Assembly: GCF_900215205.1 (NCBI RefSeq)
Contig: NZ_OBDY01000006.1
Span: forward strand, 310,001-374,000
Source of the DNA: Paractinoplanes atraurantiacus
Lineage (GTDB): Bacteria > Actinomycetota > Actinomycetes > Mycobacteriales > Micromonosporaceae
Direction of reading: 5' to 3'
DNA length: 64,000 bases
Positions 25,452-34,005 of this stretch are shown here, piece after piece. The position numbers and the translations under genes were made by a program. Positions within the stretch are counted from its first letter, which is position 1. Each line of letters begins with the position of its first letter. Below the pieces are notes generated by a model, which was not told the origin of the DNA, ran no database searches, and worked only from the letters and a program-made list of their open reading frames with translations.

Positions 25452-26252
25452 ATGATTACTCTGGACCAGGTTCGCGCCCTGAGCGGACACGACGTGTACG
25501 GCCCCGACGGCGACAAGATCGGCAGTGTCGGGCAGGTGTGGGAGGACGGCGCCGGGCAGCCCACGTGGGCGAGCGTCAAGACCGGCCTCTTCGGCCTCCA
25601 TGAGTCGCTCGTGCCCTTGGACCGGGCCGACCTCGACGGCGACCGGCTGGTGCTGCCGTTCGACAAGGCCAAGGTGAAGGACGCGCCCAACGTGGACGCG
25701 TCGCACGACGAGCCGCTGACCCAGGACGACGTCGAGCGGTTGTACGAGTACTACGGGCTCAGCTGGCAGGACAGCTCCCGCGCCTACGAGGCGGGCGTCG
25801 CCGCCGGAAACGCCAACTACACCGGCACCTCGTACGACGCCGATCGTCGTCAGGACGAGAACTACGGCGACGGGGCCATGACCCGCTCCGAGGAGCGTCT
25901 CGAGGCCGGCACCCGGCGCGAGGAAGCCGGCCGGGCCCGCCTGCGCAAGTACGTGGTGACCGAGCAGCAGCAGGCCACCATCCCGGTCGCGCGCGAAGAG
26001 GTCCGCCTCGAGCGCGAGCCGATCACCGGCGCCAACCGGGACGCCGCCTTCGCCGGCCCCGACCTCACCGAGTCGGAGCACGAGGTCACGCTGCACGCCG
26101 AGCGCCCGGTCGTCGAGACCGAGACCGTGCCGGTGGAGCGCGTGCGCCTCGGCAAGGAGACCGTCACCGACGAGGAGACCGTCATCGGCGAGGTGCGCAA
26201 GGAGCGCATCGAGGCCGACCTCCCGGGCGAGGAGAACCGCCGCTTCAACTGA
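25452..26252 (+). CDS. PRC-barrel and DUF2382 protein B
   Basis: 266 residues; ATG 25452 follows a near-perfect AAGGAGG box, among the best ribosome sites in the window, suggesting high expression. PRC-barrel at about 1-85 (VRALSGHDVYGPDGDKIGSV, ASVKTGLFGLHESLVPL), a Gly/Tyr-rich linker (AGVAAGNANYTGTSYDADR), and DUF2382 from about 140 (MTRSEERLEAGTRREE, VPVERVRLGKETVTDEE). About 50 residues longer than its divergent paralogue, mostly in the linker. Likely a stress-induced protein; exact role unknown. Confidence 0.9.
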   Translation: MITLDQVRALSGHDVYGPDGDKIGSVGQVWEDGAGQPTWASVKTGLFGLHESLVPLDRADLDGDRLVLPFDKAKVKDAPNVDASHDEPLTQDDVERLYEYYGLSWQDSSRAYEAGVAAGNANYTGTSYDADRRQDENYGDGAMTRSEERLEAGTRREEAGRARLRKYVVTEQQQATIPVAREEVRLEREPITGANRDAAFAGPDLTESEHEVTLHAERPVVETETVPVERVRLGKETVTDEETVIGEVRKERIEADLPGEENRRFN

Positions 26253-26562
26253 GCCGTGCCGCCAGGACGCAGACCGCGAGCAGGTGCAGGGAGGGCCAGG
26301 AGGCTCCCTCCCACCCTCTCGCGGTCTCGTCGGCTCTCCACCCCTTGGCCGTGACCGCGTCGGCGACCCCGTCGGCGTAGGCGGCCAGCGCCTCCGGCCG
26401 CGCGTGCCCGATGGTGTCGCGAATCTGCGCGATGTGCTGATCGACCGCCGCCGTCAGGCCGGGTCGCGACCGCATGGCCTCCATGCCGTCGGCGCCGAGC
26501 CGCTGTGACCACTGCGCCAGCGCCAGCCGGGCCGCCGTGGTCACGTGCTGCCTCATTTCCAT
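26245..26562 (-). CDS. Small helical protein, 105 aa (DUF6401-like)
   Basis: ATG 26562. Mostly helical: RQHVTTAARLALAQWSQRLG, GLTAAVDQHIAQIRDTIG, ALAAYADGVADAVTAKGW. The repeating RPGL-AAVDQH segment is typical of a small actinomycete family annotated DUF6401; this assignment is from memory of the pattern and is tentative. The C-terminus is hydrophobic (LHLLAVCVLAARLS). Converges with the PRC-barrel gene with 8 bases of overlap. Confidence 0.6.
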   Translation of the reverse strand: MEMRQHVTTAARLALAQWSQRLGADGMEAMRSRPGLTAAVDQHIAQIRDTIGHARPEALAAYADGVADAVTAKGWRADETARGWEGASWPSLHLLAVCVLAARLS

Positions 26563-26604
26563 GACCAGCGACCGTACGGATTCCCCCGGCCCCGGGCAAG
26601 GTCC

Positions 26605-27603
26605 TCATCCCTCCGGGGTCAGCGCCCTGAGAAGTTCCGCGACCGGGCCGGGCCGGGCGGCCGCGAAGCCGGTCCCGGCCCACAGGTTCAACGCCGACGC
26701 GTCACCGGCGGCCGCGGCGGCGGCCCGGATCGGCGCCGTGAGGTGGTGGATCGCCGGATAGCCGATCGGTGCCGCCGACGAGTGGACGTCGATGAAGCGG
26801 TTGCGCAGACCGCGCGCCGGATGGCCGGTGAAAGCCCTGGTCACGGCGGTTTCCTCGTACGCGCCGGAGAGCATCGCCTCGCGCTGGGCGGTGCGGGTGC
26901 CGGCCTCGTCGGCCAACAGGAAGAACGTTCCGGCCTGGACCGCGGCCGCGCCGGCGGACAGCAGGGCCGCCACGTCGGCGGACGAGCTGGTGCCGCCGGC
27001 CGCGACGACCGGCCGGGACGTCACGGCGAGCACGTCGGCCAGCACCTCGGCCGCCGTCGTGGTCCCCGCATAGGCGGCGGGGTCGGTGGTGGAGGCGTGA
27101 CCGCCGGCCGTGCCGGCCTGGGCGATCAGCGCGTCCGGCCCGACCGTCAGAGCGCGGGTCGCCTCGTCACGGTCGGTCACCGTGATCAGCACATCGCGCA
27201 GGGCGGAGACGACGTCCGCGGGCGGGACGCCGAAGGTGAAGCTGACGTAGGGCACCTCGTATTCGACCGCCAGCGCCACCTTGGCCTCGAAGTGGTCGTC
27301 ATCGGCGAGGCGCAGCGGCGGCAGCTCCACTCCATAGGCGGCGGCCTCGGCCGACAGCGTCTCCCGGTAGCGGTGAAGCGGTTCCGCGTCGGCGGGGGAG
27401 GGCGTCGGGACAAAGATGTTCAGGCCGTACGGGACCCCGGCGCTCCGCACCGTCCGCAGCTCCTCCTCGACCGCCGCCGGCGTCTTGTAGCCGGCGGCGA
27501 GGAAGCCGAGCGCCCCGGCCTTCCCGGCCGCGACGACGAGGGCGGCTGTGCTGGGTCCGCCGGCCATCGGGGCGACGATGACGGGACCGGGCAGTGCGAA
27601 CAT
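26605..27603 (-). CDS. Nitronate monooxygenase / NPD-family FMN enzyme
   Basis: 332 residues. TIM-barrel flavoenzyme that oxidises nitronates such as propionate-3-nitronate. Marked by VIVAPMAGGPSTAALV at the N-terminus, GVPYGLNIFVP, AQAGTAGGHAS containing the catalytic His, and VVAAGGTSSSADVAALLSAGA plus QAGTFFL for the FMN phosphate. All residues expected for activity can be seen. ATG 27603. Confidence 0.9.
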   Translation of the reverse strand: MFALPGPVIVAPMAGGPSTAALVVAAGKAGALGFLAAGYKTPAAVEEELRTVRSAGVPYGLNIFVPTPSPADAEPLHRYRETLSAEAAAYGVELPPLRLADDDHFEAKVALAVEYEVPYVSFTFGVPPADVVSALRDVLITVTDRDEATRALTVGPDALIAQAGTAGGHASTTDPAAYAGTTTAAEVLADVLAVTSRPVVAAGGTSSSADVAALLSAGAAAVQAGTFFLLADEAGTRTAQREAMLSGAYEETAVTRAFTGHPARGLRNRFIDVHSSAAPIGYPAIHHLTAPIRAAAAAAGDASALNLWAGTGFAAARPGPVAELLRALTPEG

Positions 27604-27670
27604 GGACCGACCCTACGACCTCACCGGGTGATGCCCTGGGCGGACAGCCAGTCCAGGGTGGCGCGCCCGA

Positions 27671-29086
27671 TCATCCGACCCGCTTGACGTAACGGTGACA
27701 GGGCACGCCGATGGTGCCGCCCGCATGCCGCGCCTGATACTCGAAGGCGCCGTCGTCGGCCCAGCCGCGCCGCTCGTAGAAGCGGCGGGCCCGCGCGTTG
27801 CCGGTCACCACGGCCAGCCAGGCCGTCTCGTGCCCGGCCGCCGCGACCTGCCGCTCGGCCGCGTCGAGCAGGTCGGCCGCCACGCCGCTGCCCCGGCTGG
27901 CCGCGGCCACGAAGACCTGCTCGACCTCGTCGCCGTCGACGGTCGCGAAACCCACGATGGCGCCGTCCACCACGGCCACCGTCGTGCGGGAGACCATGGC
28001 GGCGGTGCGGGCGCCGAAGCTTTCGGGTGTACGCAGGAGGACGACCTCCTCGGCCACATGCCCCAGGTGCCCGTCGCGCCAGGCCGATTCCCAGATCCGC
28101 GCGACGGTGGGAACGTCCTCGTCGCGGGCTGGCCGCAGGTGCGCCGACATGCGCCGACCGTACCGGAACCGCTGCTGGTAGGCGCGCGGCGAGACGCCGA
28201 TCCGGCCGATGACGGCCCGCCGCAGGGTCTCCGTGCTGCCGATGCCGGTGCGCTGGGCGGCCGCCGTCACGGAATGGCCCTCGGTGAGCAGGCGCAGGGC
28301 GGCGTCGACGCGGACCGACTCGACGTATTTGGCCGGGCTGGTGCCGAGCTCGTCGCGGAACAGCCGGGACAGGTGGCGCGGGCTGACGGCGATCTTCGCG
28401 GCCAGCGCCGGGATCGCGTGGTCGCCGGCCGGGTCGGCGGCGACCGCGTCGGTCAGCTCCCGCAGCTTCGGCGTGGTCGGGCGGGGCAGCGCCAGCGACG
28501 GCGAGAACTGGGACTGCCCGCCCGGGCGCTGGAGGAAGACGACCAGCTCCTGCGCGACCGTGCGGGCGGCCTGCTCGCCGTTGTCCCGCTCGACCAGGGC
28601 CAGGGCCAGGTCGATGCCGGCCGAGACACCGGCGGACGTGTAGACGGCGCCGTCCCGCACGAACAGGGCGTCCGGCTCGACGGCGATGCCCGGATAGGCG
28701 GCGCCGAGCAGCCGGGCGTGCCGCCAGTGCGTGGTCGCGCGGCGGCCGTCGAGCAGCCCCGCCGCGGCGAGGATGAAGGCCCCCGTACAGATGGAAGCCG
28801 TTCGTTCCGCCTTTTCCGAGAGCAGGCGGGCGGCGTCGATCAGCGGCTGGGGGATCGGAGCGACCGGCAGGTGGTCGCCGCCGACGATGAGCGCGGTGCC
28901 GACGTCCCGCGCCTCGTGGGCGGGCCCGTCGACCGGCACGCGCACGCCCGTCGAGCTGATCACGTCGCGCCCGTCGGGTGATCTGACCTCGAGCTCGTAG
29001 CGGCCCGCCTGCGCCAGGACCTCCAGCGGGCCGGCCAGGTCGAGCATCTTCATGCCGTCGAAGACGAGCGCGGTGACCCGGTGCAC
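27671..29086 (-). CDS. GATase1-like AraC regulator fused to a GNAT acetyltransferase
   Basis: 471 residues. GTG 29086 is chosen because GGGAGG lies 7 bases before it. Domain 1 (about 1-165): DJ-1/PfpI-like sensor as in GlxA regulators (VFDGMKMLDLAGPLEVL, SICTGAFILAAAGLLDGRRATTHW). Domain 2 (about 195-310): AraC HTH pair (AIPALAAKIAVSPRHLSRLF, SVTAAAQRTGIGSTETLRRA). Domain 3 (about 313-471): GNAT fold (VPTVARIWESAWRDGHLG, SRGSGVAADLLDAAERQ, NARARRFYERRGW). There is no stop between ...QRFRYGRR and MSAHLRP (ATG 28150), so the acetyltransferase is either a translational fusion or starts internally with a weak ribosome site. Confidence 0.78.
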   Translation of the reverse strand: MHRVTALVFDGMKMLDLAGPLEVLAQAGRYELEVRSPDGRDVISSTGVRVPVDGPAHEARDVGTALIVGGDHLPVAPIPQPLIDAARLLSEKAERTASICTGAFILAAAGLLDGRRATTHWRHARLLGAAYPGIAVEPDALFVRDGAVYTSAGVSAGIDLALALVERDNGEQAARTVAQELVVFLQRPGGQSQFSPSLALPRPTTPKLRELTDAVAADPAGDHAIPALAAKIAVSPRHLSRLFRDELGTSPAKYVESVRVDAALRLLTEGHSVTAAAQRTGIGSTETLRRAVIGRIGVSPRAYQQRFRYGRRMSAHLRPARDEDVPTVARIWESAWRDGHLGHVAEEVVLLRTPESFGARTAAMVSRTTVAVVDGAIVGFATVDGDEVEQVFVAAASRGSGVAADLLDAAERQVAAAGHETAWLAVVTGNARARRFYERRGWADDGAFEYQARHAGGTIGVPCHRYVKRVG

Positions 29087-29171
29087 GATCCTGCCTCCCA
29101 TGTCCCGATCCGAGGCAAGCATGGCAGGAAGGACACGGCTTTCTGAGCCCCTCCCGCGTGAGAGTGGGCAC

Positions 29172-29804
29172 ATGAACATCGCCGGCATCGACATCCCCGA
29201 CTCGTCACTGGCCCGCGAGGCCACCGCGCTGGTCCGCGAGGCCACCGACGACCTGCTCTTCCACCACTCCCGCCGGGTCTTCCTGTTCGGGTCATTGCAG
29301 GGGATCCGGCTCGGGCTCCAGGCCAAACCCGAGTTGTTGTACGTCGGTGCGCTGTTCCACGACCTCGGCCTGACCCCGCGCCACCGGCGCGACGACCAGC
29401 GTTTCGAGATGGACGGCGCCGACGAGGCCCGCCGCTTCCTGCTGGCCCACGGCATCGGGCCGGACGAGGCGCGGGTGGTCTGGGAGGCGGTGGCCCTGCA
29501 CACCACACCCGAGATCCCGTACCGGCTGGAACCGGAGATCGCGCTGGTCACGGCGGGCGTCGAAACGGACGTGCTGGGCGTCGGTCTGGGCGAGCTCGAC
29601 CCGGCCGCAGTGGAGGCGGTGACCCGGGCCCACCCGCGGCCCGGCTTCAAGAAGGCCATCGTCGACGCCTTCGCCGAGGGGTTCCGCCACCGCCCGGACA
29701 CGACGTTCGGCACGGTCAACGCCGACGTCCTGGAACACCGGATCCCCGGCTACCGCCACATCGACTTCGTCGACGTGATCGAGAACTCCGCCTGGCCGTC
29801 GTGA
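29172..29804 (+). CDS. HD-domain phosphohydrolase-like protein
   Basis: 210 residues, ATG 29172. HD superfamily metal-dependent domain: HHSRRVFLFG gives the first His, LLYVGALFHDLGLTP the HD pair near residues 57-71, and further ALHTTPEI supplies a later His. Resembles cyanamide-hydratase-like/DUF proteins of the HD group. Substrate not predictable. Divergent from the GATase1-AraC gene with an 85-base gap. Confidence 0.82.
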   Translation: MNIAGIDIPDSSLAREATALVREATDDLLFHHSRRVFLFGSLQGIRLGLQAKPELLYVGALFHDLGLTPRHRRDDQRFEMDGADEARRFLLAHGIGPDEARVVWEAVALHTTPEIPYRLEPEIALVTAGVETDVLGVGLGELDPAAVEAVTRAHPRPGFKKAIVDAFAEGFRHRPDTTFGTVNADVLEHRIPGYRHIDFVDVIENSAWPS

Positions 29805-29856
29805 CCCGCGTCTCGGCCCCGTTGCCGGCGCCCGGCGGCCGGGGAAAGGTCCGAGC

Positions 29857-30696
29857 ATGCGATCAGAGGTGGAACAGCCTGGGCCGGGTGAGGTCCGGGT
29901 CCGGATGCATGTCGCGGCGGCTGGTTCGGGCCGAGGGGCCGCCGGCACGCCGCGGCACGACGGCGCGGGCGTGGTGGACGCGGTCGGCCCGGACGTCGAC
30001 GGGCTCACGGCAGGCGATTTCGTGTGGGTCTGGAACGCTTCCGGGACCGCCCGGGAGTACCTCATCCTGCCGCGCCGCAACGTCGTACCGCTGCCGCCGG
30101 GGGTCTCGTTCGACGTGGGCGCCTCGCTCGGCGTACCGGCGCTGACCGCGCACCGGGCACTCACCGCGGCCGCCGGCGAACCCACCCGGCTGGTCCCGGG
30201 CGCCCTCACCGGCCGGGTGGTGCTCGTGGCCGGCGCCGCGGGGCCCGCGGAGAACGCCACCATCCAGCTCGCCTCGTGGGCCGGCGCGCACGTCGTCGTC
30301 GCAGTCAGCTCACCGGCCGAGGCCGAGTCGGCACGAGCCGCCGGCGCCGACCACGTCCGCCTTCCCCCGCCGCCCGGCGGCGGGGTTCTTCCGCCGGCCG
30401 CTGACCGCGCGGGTCTTCCGGGGTCACCGGACGGCGCTGCCCTTCCGGAATCGGCCGAGAGCGCTCCTTTTCCGGAGCCGCCCGACATCGTCGCCGACCT
30501 GGCCGCCGCCGCGGACATGACGCCGGACCAGCAGGACGAGGCCGTGGCCTCGGTGACCGCGGCCGCAGCCGCCCACCGCCTGCGGGTGGGCGCGGAGGCG
30601 GGCCTGCCGATCACGCGGTTCCCGCTGGCCCAGGTCGCGGCCGCCTACGAGACGGCCGAACGCCACCCCACCGGTAAGGTGCTCATCGACATCTGA
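29857..30696 (+). pseudogene. Zinc-type quinone oxidoreductase, internal segments lost
   Basis: 279-residue frame of the MDR alcohol-dehydrogenase/quinone-reductase family. The start keeps PGPGEVRVRMHVAA, but the next block is shortened before RHDGAGVVDAVGPDVD. GRVVLVAGAAGPAENATIQLA is the NADPH-binding region. The segment that should carry the rest of the Rossmann fold is replaced by a Pro/Gly/Ala-rich run (PPPPGGGVLPPAADRAG, LPGSPDGAALPESAES) of about 40 residues, after which PDIVADL jumps to the C-terminal ITRFPLAQVAAAYETAERH. About 50 residues shorter than family members despite the insert. Probably inactive, although the frame stays open. Confidence 0.55.
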
Positions 30697-30721
30697 TCGC
30701 GCCACACCCCGGGCGGCCGGC

Positions 30722-33466
30722 TCACCACGGCCCACCCGGTTCGGTCTCTCCGGCGGCCCGGAAGGCGTCGGGATCCTGGGGCCGTCCCTCGTCGTCCAGC
30801 CCGAAACGCAGCACGTGGTCGGCGCCGGCATGGTCGCCTCTCTGTTCGTGCAGGGAGGCGAGGTCACTCAGCACCGCGTCGTTGCCCCGGTTGATCACCG
30901 CGAGGAGCAGCTCTTCCGCCCGCTCGTAATCACCCCGGTCCTCGTGGACGTGGGCCAGACCGCGCATGCCCGCTTCGGCGGCCCGCAGGTAGAGCCGCTC
31001 CGCCCCGTCCAGGTCACCTTCCTGCTCGCGGCGGTCGGCGAGGAGGACGAGAGCCCTGGTGTCGCCGCGATCGGCTGCGCGAACGGCGAGGTCCTCGGCG
31101 GCCGACGGCTGCTTGGCCTCTTCGTCAGCGAGCGCGAGGGCTGTGAGAGCGGCGACGTCGCCGAGATCCGCCGCCTTCTCATGCATCCGCCGGGATCGTT
31201 CCGGGTCGGTCTTGTAGTGGTATTCGGCCACCACGGAGTAGATATGCGGGAAGCCCAGACGGAGGGCGTGGGCAATGACCGAGTCCCCGTTCCCGGCTGG
31301 GCGCATCTCGGCCAGGAGGTAGAGCGCAGCGGGCTGACCGAGTTCGCCCGCCTCCACAGCCAGGGCCTCCGCGTCGTCGGCTCTTCCGCGCGACTCGCGC
31401 GATCGCACCACGGCGACGACGGCGTCGGCCTTCCCGGCCCGCGCGGCCCGCAGCGCTTGCCTGGTCGCCTCGACGTGGTCGCCGAGTCGTTCGCTGATCG
31501 TGGCCAGCTCCGCCATGGCCGACGGGTCTCCGGTTCTCGTCGCCTCCCCGTACAGCTCCCTGGCCTGGGCCAGCTCGCCGGCGTCGCTCAGACGGCGGGC
31601 TCGGCGCAGCATCGAGGTCACCTCGTCCTCGCCCATCCAGTCGCCGTAGAGCTCGTCGAAGCGCTCGTTCCTCTCGGTCATCTCCATGAGTCGCTGTTGC
31701 GTGACCGAGTCGTCCACGCCGTGCCCGCGCAACTCCCACAGCGACGCGCGATGCTCCCAGGCTTCGAGGCTTCCCCGGTCGGCGGCCAGGGCGTAGAACG
31801 CATCGGCGCCGGTCAGATCGTCGGCCTGTTGGCGCAGCCGCCCGAGCGCCACCAGCGCGCCGACGTCGCCGAAGCGTGCCGATCGTCGGTAGAGCTGGGC
31901 GGCACGCCCGTTGCGGCCCCTGCTCTCGGCCCGTTCGCCGATTCTCCGGAGCACGTCCGGGTCTCTAACGGAGGCGGCCACCGCGTCCCAGAACGCACCG
32001 GGTGGGAACACCTCCGCCCTTTCCTCACGCCCGGCCTGCTCGAGATAGTCGGCGAGGCGGTAGGCGGGCTCCTCGAACAGGCCGAACAGCCGGTCGGGAC
32101 CGGCCCGCACCACCGACAGGATCCCGGCGACGCCGTGACAGGGCTCCAGCGCATATCCGAAGGCCCGCTCCACCCACTGCGGTCCGGCCTGTCCCAGGTC
32201 GACCTCGTGCAGATATCCCCTGGCGGCCGCTTGCAGGAGTTCGCTCGAAAGCGAGGGCGGATGTCCGAACCGGCGGGCGTCGACGGCGGCCTCGATGACC
32301 GCCCGCGCGGCGGCCGGCGCATTGCGGCAGCGCTGGACGAGCTCCGGCACGCCGGCCAGGTATTGGGTGAGCCGCCCGCTGCCCGACTGTGCCACGGCCA
32401 TGCTCAGACGCGCGTCCGAGCGCGCCGCGGAGCGCGCCGACCGCAGATCAGCGCCGTGGAAGCTGTCCGGGATGCGGAGATCGGTGCCCGCCAGCAACTC
32501 CCGGGCCTGCGCGTGCCGGTCGGGGACGTCGGGCGGTGGCCGCGACGTCAGAGCCGTCCAGTACTCGGGCCACATCGTGGCGAGGACCAGCACCGGTCCG
32601 CGTCCGGGGTCGTTGAGCAGGGCGCGGAGGCCGGCGCTGATCCGTTCGTTGAGCGTGAGATCGGCGCCCAGCAGGTAGAACTGCGCCTCATTGAGCCAGA
32701 CGACCGTGTGGGGACCGACCTGCGCGATGTCGCTTGCGGCGGCCGCCGGCCTGGAAGGATCGAGCGGATGCCAGAGCCGCCACTGGGCGGGAAGTGCCTG
32801 AACGGCTTCCCAGCAGGCCCGGGTCTTCCCGGTTGAAGACCCTCCGACCAGCGTGATCATGAGACTTGTGCCGCCGGCACAGGCGGTGACGGCTTCTCTG
32901 AGCCGCTCGTCGTGCGCGCGTGGCACGTAGCGCGGCAGATCCGTGGCCTGATCGGGAAGATCGATGGCTCGGTGTACCTCGAGCGCCAGCGCCGTGCAGT
33001 CCCGAATCGGTTTGCCCAGGCGAAGCGGAACAGGCGCGGTGCGGGCCCGGCGCCAGAGCCGCCGCGCCTGCGTGACCAGTGCTGGAAGGTCGCGGCGGAT
33101 CGTGTGGGCCGGCAGGCGCCCGGCCATCCGTGCCAGCGCGACCACCACCACGACCAGGTCGGCCTGGCTGGGCGGGAGGGCCGGGGTGCCGATGATCCGG
33201 CCGATGGTGTCGCGTCGTGGCAGGGCGCCTTCCAGCTGGTCGAGCTGCTCCTCGGCGCCGGCCTCGTCCAGGCCGCCGCGGCGCAGCAGGGCGGACATGG
33301 AGTCGCCGAGCGCGTTCACCTCGGCCTGTATCTCGTCGAGCGTGGGTGTCTCGGCCCCGAGGTACAAGTCGTAGATCGCGTCCTTGAGATCCTTCAACGG
33401 GCCGTCGGCCAGACAGGGAGGGTCCATCGGCCGTGGCCGTCTCCGGCGTCCTCCATCGCTGCCCAT
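30722..33466 (-). CDS. STAND-like NTPase with TPR/Sel1 repeats
   Basis: 914 residues (a Met at residue 14 is the alternative start). N-terminal 130 residues are helical and resemble the HTH-like start of actinomycete signal NTPases (LPRRDTIGRIIG, QADLVVVVVALARMAG). Walker A GGSSTGKT is at about 208-215, and a Walker B-like VVWLNEAQFYL at about 255-265, in which Asn-Glu replaces the usual Asp-Glu. From about 500 to 890 there are many 30-38-residue helical repeats (AQLYRRSARFGDVGALVALGR; AERLYLRAAEAGMRGLAHVH) of TPR/Sel1 type. Layout (NTPase then repeat sensor) is that of STAND switches; related proteins include apoptosis-like regulators and phage-defence proteins. Function not known. Confidence 0.78.
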   Translation of the reverse strand: MGSDGGRRRRPRPMDPPCLADGPLKDLKDAIYDLYLGAETPTLDEIQAEVNALGDSMSALLRRGGLDEAGAEEQLDQLEGALPRRDTIGRIIGTPALPPSQADLVVVVVALARMAGRLPAHTIRRDLPALVTQARRLWRRARTAPVPLRLGKPIRDCTALALEVHRAIDLPDQATDLPRYVPRAHDERLREAVTACAGGTSLMITLVGGSSTGKTRACWEAVQALPAQWRLWHPLDPSRPAAAASDIAQVGPHTVVWLNEAQFYLLGADLTLNERISAGLRALLNDPGRGPVLVLATMWPEYWTALTSRPPPDVPDRHAQARELLAGTDLRIPDSFHGADLRSARSAARSDARLSMAVAQSGSGRLTQYLAGVPELVQRCRNAPAAARAVIEAAVDARRFGHPPSLSSELLQAAARGYLHEVDLGQAGPQWVERAFGYALEPCHGVAGILSVVRAGPDRLFGLFEEPAYRLADYLEQAGREERAEVFPPGAFWDAVAASVRDPDVLRRIGERAESRGRNGRAAQLYRRSARFGDVGALVALGRLRQQADDLTGADAFYALAADRGSLEAWEHRASLWELRGHGVDDSVTQQRLMEMTERNERFDELYGDWMGEDEVTSMLRRARRLSDAGELAQARELYGEATRTGDPSAMAELATISERLGDHVEATRQALRAARAGKADAVVAVVRSRESRGRADDAEALAVEAGELGQPAALYLLAEMRPAGNGDSVIAHALRLGFPHIYSVVAEYHYKTDPERSRRMHEKAADLGDVAALTALALADEEAKQPSAAEDLAVRAADRGDTRALVLLADRREQEGDLDGAERLYLRAAEAGMRGLAHVHEDRGDYERAEELLLAVINRGNDAVLSDLASLHEQRGDHAGADHVLRFGLDDEGRPQDPDAFRAAGETEPGGPW

Positions 33467-33574
33467 CGCTGTCCAGCATCGCGCACCACGTCACGTACCG
33501 GTCACTCATCGCAACTGAGTGGATCTCTTCGTGTGGCCCGCAGGCTGGCTGACATGCGGCGGAAGGAGCGAACA

Positions 33575-33682
33575 ATGACCGAATCGAAGAACCCCGAGAA
33601 GACGTACCTCGCGGCCGTCCTCACCGGCGTCGCCTCCGGCGTCGCTCGAGCCCTCGCGGACTGGCTTCTCCGGTGGTGTTGA
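33575..33682 (+). CDS. 35-residue amphipathic peptide, divergent from the NTPase
   Basis: ATG 33575 preceded by AAGGAG at 33563-33568, a strong, well-spaced ribosome site. Eleven polar residues (MTESKNPEKTY) lead into a 24-residue helix-former, LAAVLTGVASGVARALADWL then LRWC, with hydrophobic faces and a terminal Cys. The stop overlaps the first base of the ArsR palindrome. Size and layout fit a membrane-active or partner-binding peptide. The gene is divergent from the STAND-like NTPase, with a 108-base shared upstream region. Too short for family assignment. Confidence 0.55.
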   Translation: MTESKNPEKTYLAAVLTGVASGVARALADWLLRWC

Positions 33683-33705
33683 TAGGCAAGTGGTGACTTG
33701 CCTAT
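33682..33705. promoter_or_regulatory. Perfect 24-bp palindromic operator upstream of the ArsR gene
   Basis: ATAGGCAAGT (33682-33691), 4-base centre GGTG, ACTTGCCTAT (33696-33705): both 10-base arms pair perfectly. It ends 9 bases before the ATG of the ArsR-type gene, the right place for autorepression. It could also act as a hairpin terminator for the 35-residue peptide gene, which ends at 33682; there is no U-run, so an operator is favoured. Confidence 0.7.
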
Positions 33706-33714
33706 TGTGGCAGG

Positions 33715-34005
33715 ATGGGAGAGAGCGCCGCGGAGGGTGAGGTCTTCAAGGCGCTGGCCGACCCGACGCGGCGGGTGATCCTGGATGAGCTGGCTGAGCG
33801 GGACGGGCAGACGCTGTTCGAGATCTGTTCGCGGCTGACCATGCGGCACGGGCTCGGGCTGTCGCGGCAGGCGGTCTCTCAGCATCTCGAGGTGCTAGCG
33901 CGGGCGGGGCTGGTCACCGGCCGGCGTGAAGGACGGTACAAGTTCCACCACATCGACACGACGCCGCTGGATCGGCTGACCGACCGGTGGCGCAGGGAGA
34001 ACTGA
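33715..34005 (+). CDS. ArsR/SmtB-type winged-helix repressor
   Basis: 96 residues. Typical N-terminus EVFKALADPTRRVILDELAER, recognition region LGLSRQAVSQHLEVLARAGLVTGRREGRYKFHHI. There is no metal-binding CxC, so it belongs to the group that pairs with VOC or SRPBCC partners. The stop overlaps the ATG of the downstream VOC gene by one base (TGATG), so both are translated from one message. Likely represses its own operon through the adjacent palindrome. Confidence 0.93.
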   Translation: MGESAAEGEVFKALADPTRRVILDELAERDGQTLFEICSRLTMRHGLGLSRQAVSQHLEVLARAGLVTGRREGRYKFHHIDTTPLDRLTDRWRREN

